Of a stretch of 49,646 bases of DNA, positions 23,475 through 31,710 are shown piece after piece. Under the pieces are notes generated by a model. The model had not been told where the DNA came from. It saw nothing but the letters and a program-made list of their open reading frames with translations, and did not search any database. The position numbers and the translations under genes are program-made. Where the stretch lies: positions 1 through 49,646 of the forward strand of contig PMUP01000098.1 of NCBI GenBank assembly GCA_003166865.1, in the 5' to 3' direction. This stretch comes from Bryobacterales bacterium. Lineage in GTDB: Bacteria; Acidobacteriota; Terriglobia; Bryobacterales; Bryobacteraceae. Every line of letters begins with the position of its first letter. Positions within the stretch are counted from its first letter, which is position 1.

Positions 23475-24659
23475 ATGCCACTTCAGATCGCGCTCGATAC
23501 TCGCCGCATCGCCGATTTCGGCATCGGTACATACATCCGGAACCTGGTGCGGGCGCTGGCGCGGATTGACTCGGCCAATCAGTACACACTCATCACGACT
23601 GAGCAGCCAGTCCCGGAGTTTTCCGATCTGCCATCCAATTTCCGGACGGTGATCTTCGCGGGCCAAACCCGGACCGGCTTGGCGCAGGTGAGCTACGGGC
23701 TGTTCCTCGGAAAGCTCGGCGCCGATCTCTTTCACATTCCGCTGAACGCAGTGCCGCTCATGATGCCGAAGCCGTATCTGGTGACCGTCCATGACATGAG
23801 CACACTGCTGTTCGCCAGCCCGTCAGGCTACCGGAATCGCTTACGGCATTTTTATCTGCGGCGCGGCCTGTTGCGGGCCGATCGCGTGATGGCGGTCTCG
23901 ATGGCGACTTGCCGCGACGTGGAGGTGCTGTTGGGGATTCCTGCCAGCCGCATCCGCGTGATCTACAACGCGCCGGATCCCGTCTTCGACGCACCCACCT
24001 TACACACACCCAGCGCGCCCGTCGAGGGCGAGGGGTCCGGCTATCCGCCTGAGATTCAGAGGGTCCTGGACCGCTATCGCATCCACTATCCGTTCCTGTT
24101 ATACGTGGGACGCACCAATCCGCAAAAGAACATTCCCCGGCTGGTGGAAGCCTTCGCGGTGCTGCGCGGCGAGATCCAGGATCACCCGGTGTACCGGGAT
24201 CTGCGGCTGCTGATCATCGGGGATGAGATCTCGCGCTACCCGGCGCTGCGTCACGCCGTGATCCAGAGCCGCGTTGAAGACACGGTGCGTTTCCTGGGCT
24301 TTGTGCCGATCGACACGCTGCGGTCCTTCTACCAAGCGGCTTCGGCCTTCGTCTTTCCGTCCTTATATGAAGGCTTTGGACTGCCGCCGCTGGAGGCCAT
24401 GGCGTGCGGGACGCCGGTGGTGTGCTCGCACGTCAATTCACTGCCGGAAGTGGTGGGGGAGGCGGCGGAGGTGGTCAATCCGGAGAATGTGTTCGACATC
24501 GCGCGGGGGATGCGAGAAGTGCTGCTCAACGCTGAGCGGCGCAGGACGCTGGTGAAGCTGGGTTTTGAGCAAGCGCGGCGCTTCAGTTGGGAACGGACGG
24601 CGCAGCAGGTGCTGGAAGCCTATGAGGAAATCGGGTCGTACAAGAAGCGGCCGCGCTGA
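23475..24659 (+). CDS. GT4-family glycosyltransferase (GT-B fold)
   Basis: 394 residues. The N-terminal domain begins MPLQIALDTRRIADFGIGTYIRNLVRAL, with the glycine-rich acceptor loop. The C-terminal donor domain has LYVGRTNPQKNIPRLVEAF and the E-x7-E motif in SLYEGFGLPPLEAMACGTPVV. Such enzymes add a hexose or similar sugar to a glycan at the cytoplasmic face. The acceptor is unknown; no other glycan genes adjoin it. The weak ribosome site and the 28-bp gap suggest it depends on glyA transcription. Its last 40 bp overlap the end of the convergent regulator gene. Confidence 0.92.
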   Translation: MPLQIALDTRRIADFGIGTYIRNLVRALARIDSANQYTLITTEQPVPEFSDLPSNFRTVIFAGQTRTGLAQVSYGLFLGKLGADLFHIPLNAVPLMMPKPYLVTVHDMSTLLFASPSGYRNRLRHFYLRRGLLRADRVMAVSMATCRDVEVLLGIPASRIRVIYNAPDPVFDAPTLHTPSAPVEGEGSGYPPEIQRVLDRYRIHYPFLLYVGRTNPQKNIPRLVEAFAVLRGEIQDHPVYRDLRLLIIGDEISRYPALRHAVIQSRVEDTVRFLGFVPIDTLRSFYQAASAFVFPSLYEGFGLPPLEAMACGTPVVCSHVNSLPEVVGEAAEVVNPENVFDIARGMREVLLNAERRRTLVKLGFEQARRFSWERTAQQVLEAYEEIGSYKKRPR

Positions 24660-25375
24660 GGCAGCGCGTCCCGGTCGCACTCACGGCCGATCCATAGGAC
24701 GCTGGCTTTTACGGCTGCGGCGAGTTCGGAAGCGGAAACCGGATAAGGCTCCCAATCAGCTGGAGTATCCAAAGTGGAATCGGTTGCCAGGTAATAGCCA
24801 TGCGCGCCGGGCCGGATGTAGCGGATCACGGCTTCGAATCCGGCTTCAGTGCCGCGCTCGACCACGAAGAGACCTTGCGGCGCGAGTGTGGACGAGCGGC
24901 TCGGTGAGATATCCAGAAGAGCGACGTCCGACGAACCTAGCGTGGCGCGCATGGAGGGATCGGCGATGAGGCTGGCCATCACCAGGTTCGCGGGCGCGTC
25001 ATTTTCGGGTGCACTGAGGGATGGGAACGGCAGCGGGAAGTTCTTGCGACGGTTCAGCCCCGCTGGCCAGGGCATTCCGGGACCGATGGGGCGGTCCAGG
25101 AATGGGACTTCGGCGGAACGCTGTGGCAGGCGTCGGCTTCGAAGATGAGCTTCGAGTTCGCCGGAGGGGGCCAGATCGAGCAAGGATAAGTGAAAGTATT
25201 TTAATGCGAGGTCGAAAATCTTCGGTGAGAAATTTCTGACGCCTTTCAGCACATTATGGACATGAGGCTGCGAGATGCCAATCAGCCTGGCGAATCCTCT
25301 CTCCGTCAACTCGCCATTACGAATTTGGCTCCGGACGTACATCAGCAACTTGAGCTGGGCGTCCTGGTAAGTCAA
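24620..25375 (-). CDS. HTH regulator with an S24/LexA-like C-terminal domain, probably non-cleaving
   Basis: 251 residues from a TTG start with GGGGAGG 7 nt upstream. The N-terminal helix-turn-helix is FARLIGISQPHVHNVLKGV (about 28-46). The C-terminal domain has the S24 pattern DPSMRATLGSSDVALLD, keeping the serine, but the usual lysine of KR is replaced (EAVIRYI), so self-cleavage is unlikely. A phage-repressor-like regulator. A perfect 17-bp palindrome lies 16 bp upstream of its start, probably its own operator. It is divergent from the CxxC protein gene at 25667, which it may also control. Confidence 0.72.
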   Translation of the reverse strand: MTYQDAQLKLLMYVRSQIRNGELTERGFARLIGISQPHVHNVLKGVRNFSPKIFDLALKYFHLSLLDLAPSGELEAHLRSRRLPQRSAEVPFLDRPIGPGMPWPAGLNRRKNFPLPFPSLSAPENDAPANLVMASLIADPSMRATLGSSDVALLDISPSRSSTLAPQGLFVVERGTEAGFEAVIRYIRPGAHGYYLATDSTLDTPADWEPYPVSASELAAAVKASVLWIGRECDRDALPQRGRFLYDPISS

Positions 25376-25390
25376 AATGACGCCTCCCCG

Positions 25391-25407
25391 TATTTCAGTT
25401 TGAAATA
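25391..25407. promoter_or_regulatory. Perfect inverted repeat, probable operator
   Basis: TATTTCA-GTT-TGAAATA: two perfect 7-bp arms around 3 bp, 16 bp upstream of the start of the HTH regulator. An odd-length dyad of this size fits a dimeric HTH repressor. A weaker dyad, AGGAATTTTTTCCT, lies at 25534-25547 in the same divergent region. Confidence 0.6.
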
Positions 25408-25666
25408 GGCTCCCGCGAGAATAAGAAAAAAACAGGAGTCGGGAAGCATTCACCTACTAAGTGGGCATTTCCGGCAAACCATCGTAAACAAATGACCGGC
25501 TTAGCCTTGTCGGACTCTCTCCTTAGCTCGGGAAGGAATTTTTTCCTAGTTGTTGCGCCCTTTCGCGTTGACGTGACTCGCGAGGGCCGTAAGACTGGAA
25601 AAATCACCCATAATAGACACGACTCGGTTGTTCTTCCGGGTTTGGAATTAAAAGGAAGAGGACGAA

Positions 25667-26245
25667 ATGGAATGGACACGATCGGAAACGTTGGCGCTGG
25701 CGGCGCCGGCGTGCAACATTTGCCTGGGCTTAGGATTGCGAATCGGCCGAAGTGAGGCGACGCATCCGTGCAACTGTGTGCTACGAGCCATTTTCCGCGC
25801 ATGTTTTGATCGCTTTCGCGACTGTGTGAGCCGTGAGAAGTACATGAGCAGGGTGACGCTGGATCCATTGCCCGGCAAGGAAAGAAGAGGTACCTGGGGG
25901 CGCAAAGACGAGGAATATTCGGCCGATTTTTGTCTGGTGAGTAAACGAACTTTGACGGAACTCGAACACCGCATTTTCCGCTATCACTTTCTGATGGGGG
26001 CGGATTGGAAGCTATGCTGCCACAGGTTGCAGATGGACCGCGGCAATTTTTTCCACGCGGTGTACCGAATTGAACAAAAATTGGGCCGAGTATTTCGAGA
26101 ACTGGAGCCGTATGCCCTGTTTCCGGTCAATGAATATTTCCACGGACCGGCCAAGGGCGTTTCCAGTTGCCTGGAAGAACACGTGGTGCCGATCCGGCGG
26201 CCCTGCGGCCACGGCATTCACGTTTTCACGCAGCGCACGGCCTGA
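25667..26245 (+). CDS. Cysteine-motif protein with sigma-region-4-like helices
   Basis: 192 residues. The N-terminus has C16/C19 (CNIC) and C35/C37 (CNC), a likely zinc knuckle. The middle LTELEHRIFRYHFLMGADWKLCCHRLQMDRGNFFHAVYRIEQKLG (about 97-141) resembles sigma-70 region 4 or another DNA-binding helix-turn-helix with a long recognition helix. AAAGGAAGAGG precedes the ATG. I cannot name the family; a DNA-binding regulator is inferred. It is divergent from the HTH/S24-like regulator, with a palindromic operator between them, and ends 3 bp before the convergent YceH-like gene. Confidence 0.7.
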   Translation: MEWTRSETLALAAPACNICLGLGLRIGRSEATHPCNCVLRAIFRACFDRFRDCVSREKYMSRVTLDPLPGKERRGTWGRKDEEYSADFCLVSKRTLTELEHRIFRYHFLMGADWKLCCHRLQMDRGNFFHAVYRIEQKLGRVFRELEPYALFPVNEYFHGPAKGVSSCLEEHVVPIRRPCGHGIHVFTQRTA

Positions 26246-26248
26246 AGT

Positions 26249-26917
26249 TCATTCGAACTGTTTTTGGAATTCGGCGAACTGCTGCTTCAAGTCTTCAAGC
26301 TCGCGGCGCAATTGGGCGATTTCGGCTTCCAGAGCACCGATGCGGCTTTGAGGGGGCGGCGGCCCGGGCTCCGGTCCAGCCTCCGCTGCAGGTGGACTGG
26401 CGGCAGACACCGGCGGACCAGCGGAAATTGGCGCCTCGCCTGAGAGCAGATGCGCGTAGCGGGCTTCCTTTTCACCCGGACGGCGCGGAAGCTTGGTGAC
26501 CAGCTCGGGCATGCGGTCGAGGACCGACTCCACCTCCGCGAGGTCGCCGAACGGGTGCATGCGTTCGGCGCGCGTGCGCAGCTCACCGAGCGTCTGCGGA
26601 CCGCGCAGCAGCAATTCACAGAGGACGGCGAGCTCGCGGCGGCCCAGATTGAACTTTTCTGAAATGCGATGACCATACTTCGGGACGCGGCTGCCGGCGC
26701 CGGTGATGCTCACGAGCAGACCTTTGTCGCGCAGCGTATACAGGGCGCGATCGAGGGCCTGCTCATCCAGATGGACCACCGGGTTGCGATTCGACTTCTG
26801 ATTGCAAGCGTTCAGCAAGCCGTTGAGGGAGAGCGGATAGTATTCGGGCGTGGTAATCTCTTTTTCGAGAAGCGATCCCAGGACCCGGATCTCTTCGGCA
26901 TCGAGCGTTAGATCCAT
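26249..26917 (-). CDS. YceH/DUF480 family protein
   Basis: 222 residues, starting MDLTLDAEEIRVLGSLLEKE, the standard opening of the DUF480 family, followed by TTPEYYPLSLNGLLNACNQKSNRNPV and GRRELAVLCELLLRGPQTLGELR. These are two winged-helix domains. The C-terminus adds a Pro-rich spacer and a short coiled coil (about 190-222, EAEIAQLRRELEDLKQQF) that may drive oligomerisation. The family is widespread but its role is unknown; DNA binding is plausible. The frame stays open to a TTG 17 codons upstream, but the ATG fits the family start. Confidence 0.92.
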   Translation of the reverse strand: MDLTLDAEEIRVLGSLLEKEITTPEYYPLSLNGLLNACNQKSNRNPVVHLDEQALDRALYTLRDKGLLVSITGAGSRVPKYGHRISEKFNLGRRELAVLCELLLRGPQTLGELRTRAERMHPFGDLAEVESVLDRMPELVTKLPRRPGEKEARYAHLLSGEAPISAGPPVSAASPPAAEAGPEPGPPPPQSRIGALEAEIAQLRRELEDLKQQFAEFQKQFE

Positions 26918-27221
26918 CGCTCCAGTTTTGCATGTTGGAGCCGAGCGGCTAGTCACGCACTCGCGCAAGGCGAATCCTTGAGACTGTCACGCAGCTGGGG
27001 TGCGGGCCAGACACATCCGCCCACAAATGGTCTAAACTAGAAGCACGCGGTTTGATCGCCCCCGCCGCTGTTGAGCTGGCAAGGGGATCGGCGCTTTCGA
27101 GCGTGCGACTGATCGAATCGACGGCCCGGAAGTAAACCCACGGGCCCGGACTACGCCGTGGGGACCCAACCACCTGTAATCGTGCGATTTCGATTCCCAA
27201 AGAATGGGACCGGTAACAAGC
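26918..27221. other. Intergenic region with one stem-loop
   Basis: 304 bp with no convincing gene. CCCACGG (27137-27143) and CCGTGGG (27156-27162) could form a 7-bp stem with a 12-base loop about 60 bp before the response-regulator start. This might be a leader structure or an operator. No match to a known riboswitch was recognised. Confidence 0.4.
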
Positions 27222-29018
27222 ATGTCTGCACGAATTTTGATTGTCGAAGATGAGAGGATTACGGCTGAAGATCTGCGTGAGACCCTGACGGACCTCGGTT
27301 ATACGGTGACGGCCTCGGTTTCGAATGGCGCGGACGCCATTGCGCAAGCGGAAGAGGACACCCCGGATCTGGCCCTGATGGACGTTCGCATCCAGGGAAA
27401 TATGGACGGAACGGAAACGGCCCGCGTTTTGCGGGAGCGTTTCAACATCCCAGTGATCTACTTGACGGCGCACGCCGACAGCTTCACGGTGGCGCGAGCC
27501 AAGGATGCGGAGCCCTTGGGCTACATCACAAAACCATTTCAGGAAGCCGCGCTTCACGCCAGCATCGAAATCGCTCTGCACAAACATGGCGAAGAGCTGA
27601 AATCGCGCGGGAAGGAAGAGCTGCTGGTATCCACGCTGCGGGCGATCGCCGAAGGCGTAATTTCGGCGGATGCCACCGAAACGATCACGTTGTTCAACCC
27701 GGCAGCGGAGGCTTGGACGGGACGGCCGGCGAGCGAAGCATTGGGACGGCCGGTGAGCGACGTGTTTCAGGTGGTGTCGGCCGCAACGGGAGAGCTGCTG
27801 GCGCTGCCCTGGGCGCTGGTGTTCTCCGGCGGGAGGTTACGCGAGCTGCCCGGCAACGCTGTGCTGGTTTCGCGCACTGGCGAGAAGCGGGCCATCAGCG
27901 GCAGCATCGCTCCCATACATGATCATCACGGGGCGGTCTCGGGCGCCGTTTTGGTGTTCGGGCGCGCCCCGGAACAAGCCGAGGGGCATGCCGAGGAAGA
28001 ACGCGCCGCGGACCCCGGGGAGTCCTTGGACAGCGCCTTGGACGATCAGGGAATCGGGCTGGGCGGTTTCAAGGTCGTGGCCGCGTCGCCGGTCATGAAG
28101 CAGGTTCTCAAGTTCGCGCGGCGGATAGCGCAAAGTGAAGTCTCCACCATTTTGTTGGAAGGCGAGAGTGGAACTGGGAAGGACGTCCTAGCGCAATTCC
28201 TCCACTACCACGGACGGCGCCACGAGGGACCGTTCGTCGCGTTGAATTGCGCCGCCATTCCCGAAACGCTGCTGGAGAGCGAGCTATTCGGCTATGAGAA
28301 GGGCGCCTTCACGGATGCGCGCGCGGCCAAGGCGGGAATTATGGAGATCGCTTCCGGCGGGTCCATCTTTTTGGATGAGATTGGCGAGATGCCTCTGACG
28401 GTGCAGGCGAAGTTGCTGCGCGTTCTGGAAGAGCAGACCTTCCGGCGGTTGGGCGGCGTTCGCGACATTCAAGTGGATGTACGGGTGATGGCGGCCACCA
28501 ACCGGAAGCTGACGGAAGCGATTCACGAAGGCAAATTCAGACTGGACCTGTACTATCGGCTGAACGTGATTCAGGTGTCTCTGCCCGCTTTACGGGAGCG
28601 CAAGGAAGACATCCTGCCACTGGCCGAGCATTTCGTGCGGCTCTACAACACCAAGTTCAAACGCGACATCCAGGGCATCTCGCATCCGGCCGGGAAGCTT
28701 CTGCTGTCGCATGGCTGGCCGGGAAACGTGCGCGAACTGCGCAACGTAGTGGAGCGCGCCATGGTGCTGGAGGATGCGGACCGGATTCAAAGCGCGAGCT
28801 TGCAGATCAGCTCGAACGGCAACGGAATCCCGGAAGCGCTGCACGCGACGGTGGGGGACGCCGAGGCGCCGTTTCAGACCAGTCTGGAAGAGGCGGAAAA
28901 GAACCTCTTGACGCGGGCACTCGAAAAGTCAGGCGGCAATCAAACGCGCGCCGCCGTGCTGCTCGGCATCACTCGCGACACCTTGCGCTACAAGATGAAG
29001 AAGTTTAACTTGCACTAA
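27222..29018 (+). CDS. Sigma-54-dependent response regulator with receiver, PAS-like and AAA+ domains
   Basis: 598 residues from the ATG at 27222. Domains: a receiver (about 1-115) with acidic pocket EDE and phosphoacceptor D54 (LALMDVRIQ); a PAS-like domain (about 130-245; FNPAAEAWTGRPASEALGRP); the AAA+ domain (about 285-520) with GESGTGKD and GGSIFLDEIGEMP; a Fis-type HTH at the end (NQTRAAVLLGITRDTLRYKMKK). The sigma-54 contact motif reads GAFTDA, not GAFTGA. Unlike the activator at 19.8-21.2 kb, this one can be phosphorylated. No histidine kinase gene adjoins it, so its partner is elsewhere. Confidence 0.92.
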   Translation: MSARILIVEDERITAEDLRETLTDLGYTVTASVSNGADAIAQAEEDTPDLALMDVRIQGNMDGTETARVLRERFNIPVIYLTAHADSFTVARAKDAEPLGYITKPFQEAALHASIEIALHKHGEELKSRGKEELLVSTLRAIAEGVISADATETITLFNPAAEAWTGRPASEALGRPVSDVFQVVSAATGELLALPWALVFSGGRLRELPGNAVLVSRTGEKRAISGSIAPIHDHHGAVSGAVLVFGRAPEQAEGHAEEERAADPGESLDSALDDQGIGLGGFKVVAASPVMKQVLKFARRIAQSEVSTILLEGESGTGKDVLAQFLHYHGRRHEGPFVALNCAAIPETLLESELFGYEKGAFTDARAAKAGIMEIASGGSIFLDEIGEMPLTVQAKLLRVLEEQTFRRLGGVRDIQVDVRVMAATNRKLTEAIHEGKFRLDLYYRLNVIQVSLPALRERKEDILPLAEHFVRLYNTKFKRDIQGISHPAGKLLLSHGWPGNVRELRNVVERAMVLEDADRIQSASLQISSNGNGIPEALHATVGDAEAPFQTSLEEAEKNLLTRALEKSGGNQTRAAVLLGITRDTLRYKMKKFNLH

Positions 29019-29111
29019 CCTCCCGCGATTGGCGCAGTTCAGGGCGCGATGGCGAAGTTCAAGGATTGGGTAACCAATCTCCTCGCGGCTGGTCTAACGA
29101 GGGGGGACAAT

Positions 29112-30020
29112 GTGATCAATCGCCGTTTAGGCAGAACGGGTGAAACGGTTTCGGCCATTGGGCTCGGGGGGTTCCACCTGGGGATCCCGAAAGATCCCAA
29201 CGACGCAGTCCGGATCGTGCGAAGCGCCATCGACCGCGGCGTTACGTTCCTGGACAATTGCTGGGATTACCACTTGGGCGAAAGCGAGCGGCGCATGGGA
29301 ACGGCTCTGCGCGATGGATACCGCGATCGCGTATTCCTGATGACTAAGTTCGACGGGCGAACCAGGAAAGCGGCCGCCATGCAGATCGACGAATCGCTGC
29401 GGCGTCTCCAAACGGATCATGTGGATTTGATCCAATTCCACGAGAACATCCGTCTCGAGGATCCCGACCGTTTCTTCTCGGCCGGCGGCGCGCTGGAAGC
29501 GCTCCTCGAAGCCAAAAAGGCAGGCAAGATCCGCTTCATTGGATTCACCGGGCACAAAGATCCGTCGGTTCATCTGCGGATGTTGGAGCTGGCCGAGGAG
29601 CACAAATTTCATTTCGACACCTGCCAGATGCCGTTGAACGTGATGGACGCGCATTTCCGCAGCTTCTCGCACCACGTGCTCCCCAAGCTGGTGGAGCAGG
29701 GCATCGGAGTACTGGGGATGAAGCCAATGGGAGACGGCCACATCTTGAAATCCGGCGCCGTGACGGCGGTGGAGTGCCTGCACTACGCTTTGACTCTGCC
29801 AACCTCGGTGGTGATCACCGGCTGCGAAAGCATGGATCGCCTGGATCAGGCAATCGAGGCCGTGCAGAGTTTCCGGCCGCTAACGAACGATCAGATCACG
29901 AAGCTGCTGGCGAGGACACAACCCTACGCGGGCGGCAGATATGAGCCGTTCAAAACCACGTCAGCTTTCGATTCCACGGCGCGCAATCCGGATTGGTTGG
30001 GAGAAGCGGAGCAGATGTGA
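29112..30020 (+). CDS. Aldo/keto reductase
   Basis: 302 residues from the GTG at 29112, preceded by a GGGGGG ribosome site 5 nt upstream; the protein then begins MINRRLGRTGETVSAIGLGGFHLG, matching the usual family start. An ATG at 29049 would add 21 residues. The (beta/alpha)8 barrel signatures are present: TFLDNCWDYHLGESERRMG with the catalytic Tyr (Y53), MTKFDG with Lys, LIQFHE with His. It reduces aldehydes or ketones with NAD(P)H in the cytoplasm; the substrate is unknown. It may share a transcript with the response regulator 93 bp upstream. Confidence 0.88.
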   Translation: MINRRLGRTGETVSAIGLGGFHLGIPKDPNDAVRIVRSAIDRGVTFLDNCWDYHLGESERRMGTALRDGYRDRVFLMTKFDGRTRKAAAMQIDESLRRLQTDHVDLIQFHENIRLEDPDRFFSAGGALEALLEAKKAGKIRFIGFTGHKDPSVHLRMLELAEEHKFHFDTCQMPLNVMDAHFRSFSHHVLPKLVEQGIGVLGMKPMGDGHILKSGAVTAVECLHYALTLPTSVVITGCESMDRLDQAIEAVQSFRPLTNDQITKLLARTQPYAGGRYEPFKTTSAFDSTARNPDWLGEAEQM

Positions 30021-30032
30021 GGGGGATCGGCT

Positions 30033-30875
30033 CTAGTGGGTCATCGAATAGACGACGTAGTTGACACCGATACGAATGCCGAGCGCCGAGTACTTTTCCG
30101 GATACTCCGGATCGTCGGCCCACTCCCATGAGTCGCCGATGTCGGAGTTGAACGACATCGCCACCATCACTCGCCCATGGTCGTCCAGGATGCCGCGCCA
30201 GTAGGGTATCGCGCCATCGTTGCGATAGGTGGTTCCACGGCGGATGGCCCATTCGCCGGGGACCTGATAGCGGTCGTCGAGATCGTAGACGGTGTGAAAA
30301 ATGGAGTCGGCGTCCGGGATCTCGATGATGGGACGATCGGGAAACACCAGCCGCATGCTTTCATAGAAGCGGTCCCATTCCTCGGTTCCCCAGAAGTCAT
30401 CGAGCATCAGGAATCCGCCGCGCAGGAGATACTCGCGCAGCTTTGCCACCTGCGGGAGAGTTAGCTTCCAATCGCCCATTTCGCCGGCGTTCAGCCAGGG
30501 CCAATTGAAAACATCGTCGCCGTCATCCAGGTTGACGGGTTGTTCGACGGAGCGTGCCTGGATGCGCGTCAATCGCCGGAGCGCCAGGGAAAAATGGCGG
30601 TCGGCGCGCGGATAGTCCTGGCTCCAACTGGTGCCGCCCTCGAGCCATGTGGTGGAAGCGCCATATCCGAAGTAGCGGCCGAATCGGGCGTGCGGATGTT
30701 GAGGATACATCAAGCGGGCGAAGACCCATTCGGTTTTGTCCTGGTAGTCCGGCGGAAGCTCCACATTGTCGTAGGGCTCCAGGCTGCGATAGACGCGGAA
30801 TGGCATCTGGAATCCCCATAGCGCGGCCGCGAGCGAAATTCCCACTCCCAGCCACAGCACATTCCGGAGAGTCAT
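30033..30875 (-). CDS. DUF4159 domain protein, exported
   Basis: 280 residues with an N-terminal signal/anchor (about 4-23). DUF4159 features: EWVFARLMYPQHP near the start, WSQDYPRADRHF, then LREYLLRGGFLMLDDFWG, a glutamine-amidotransferase-like fold region without its catalytic cysteine, and YSALGIRIGVNYVVYSMTH at the end. In many bacteria the family sits with MoxR/BatA/DUF58-type genes and DUF4175, a putative envelope-stress set. Here the DUF4175 gene lies about 2.4 kb away on the other strand, with small genes between them. Confidence 0.85.
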   Translation of the reverse strand: MTLRNVLWLGVGISLAAALWGFQMPFRVYRSLEPYDNVELPPDYQDKTEWVFARLMYPQHPHARFGRYFGYGASTTWLEGGTSWSQDYPRADRHFSLALRRLTRIQARSVEQPVNLDDGDDVFNWPWLNAGEMGDWKLTLPQVAKLREYLLRGGFLMLDDFWGTEEWDRFYESMRLVFPDRPIIEIPDADSIFHTVYDLDDRYQVPGEWAIRRGTTYRNDGAIPYWRGILDDHGRVMVAMSFNSDIGDSWEWADDPEYPEKYSALGIRIGVNYVVYSMTH

Positions 30876-30975
30876 CGGACAACCTAGTGCGAGAATAGCA
30901 CCACCAAGAGGCTGGACTAGCCGGGTGCCATCGCGGCCTTATCTGTGTTCCCTTGTTTAAGAAGGAGACAATTTC

Positions 30976-31590
30976 ATGAATCTTAGCCGGTGCCTCACAT
31001 TCGGTATGTTGTTTGCGAATCTTGCGCTGACCGCGGGCGCGCAGCGTTCAGCAACCCCGGCCGGTCCCGCGCAACCTCCCCTGCTGGGATCGCTCGCGGG
31101 TCACCCGAGCTGGCCTGCGGCAAAGAAAGCGAGCGATGTGGACACGGTGGATCACCTCCTGGCGTCGCTTTATGACGTGATCTCTGGGCCCGCCGGCAAG
31201 GCTCGCGACTGGGATCGATTCCGCTCGCTGTTCCTGCCCGATGGGCGGCTCGCGGTGATTCGCCCGGACATCCAAGCCACACGCGCCGACCCCGAGCGCA
31301 AAGGCGATGCTGTTTTCCTTAGCCCCGATATGTATGTCGAACGGGACGACACTTACTTCAAGACGCACGGGTTCTTCGAGCGCAGCATCGCGAATCGCGT
31401 CGAGGAGTTCGGCAACCTGGTGCACGTGTGGAGCACCTACGAGAGCCGGCGCGCGGAGCATGATCAGCCATTCGCGCGAGGCGTCAACTCCATCCAGATC
31501 GTGCATGCCCAGGGACGCTTCTGGCTTGCCAGCGTCCTGTGGGACGAAGAACGGTCCGGGCTGACACTGCCCGAGAAATATCTCAAATGA
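30976..31590 (+). CDS. Secreted NTF2/SnoaL-like protein
   Basis: 204 residues with a signal peptide ending at TAGAQ and a strong AAGAAGGAG ribosome site. After a Pro-rich spacer, the C-terminal 145 residues have a SnoaL/NTF2-like layout: a helix (DTVDHLLASLYDVIS), DWDRFRSLFLPDGRLAVI, a long helix and paired strands (VEEFGNLVHVWSTYESRR, GVNSIQIVHAQGRFWLASVLWDEE). Members are small ligand-binding or enzymatic cones; the ligand is unknown. Monocistronic. Confidence 0.78.
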   Translation: MNLSRCLTFGMLFANLALTAGAQRSATPAGPAQPPLLGSLAGHPSWPAAKKASDVDTVDHLLASLYDVISGPAGKARDWDRFRSLFLPDGRLAVIRPDIQATRADPERKGDAVFLSPDMYVERDDTYFKTHGFFERSIANRVEEFGNLVHVWSTYESRRAEHDQPFARGVNSIQIVHAQGRFWLASVLWDEERSGLTLPEKYLK

Positions 31591-31710
31591 CGCTGACCGG
31601 GGCGTTCACGCCGCTCCCTCAACGATCTTCCCCGCGCACCCAACGACATCCATCACCCGGCGTGCAAGATCGCTCTCCGCCCATGCAACAACCGCAATGG
31701 AGGTCTTCTT

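Noticed and set aside
27137-27162. Riboswitch before the second sigma-54 regulator
   Set aside because: Only one simple hairpin; no conserved core of a known riboswitch is visible.
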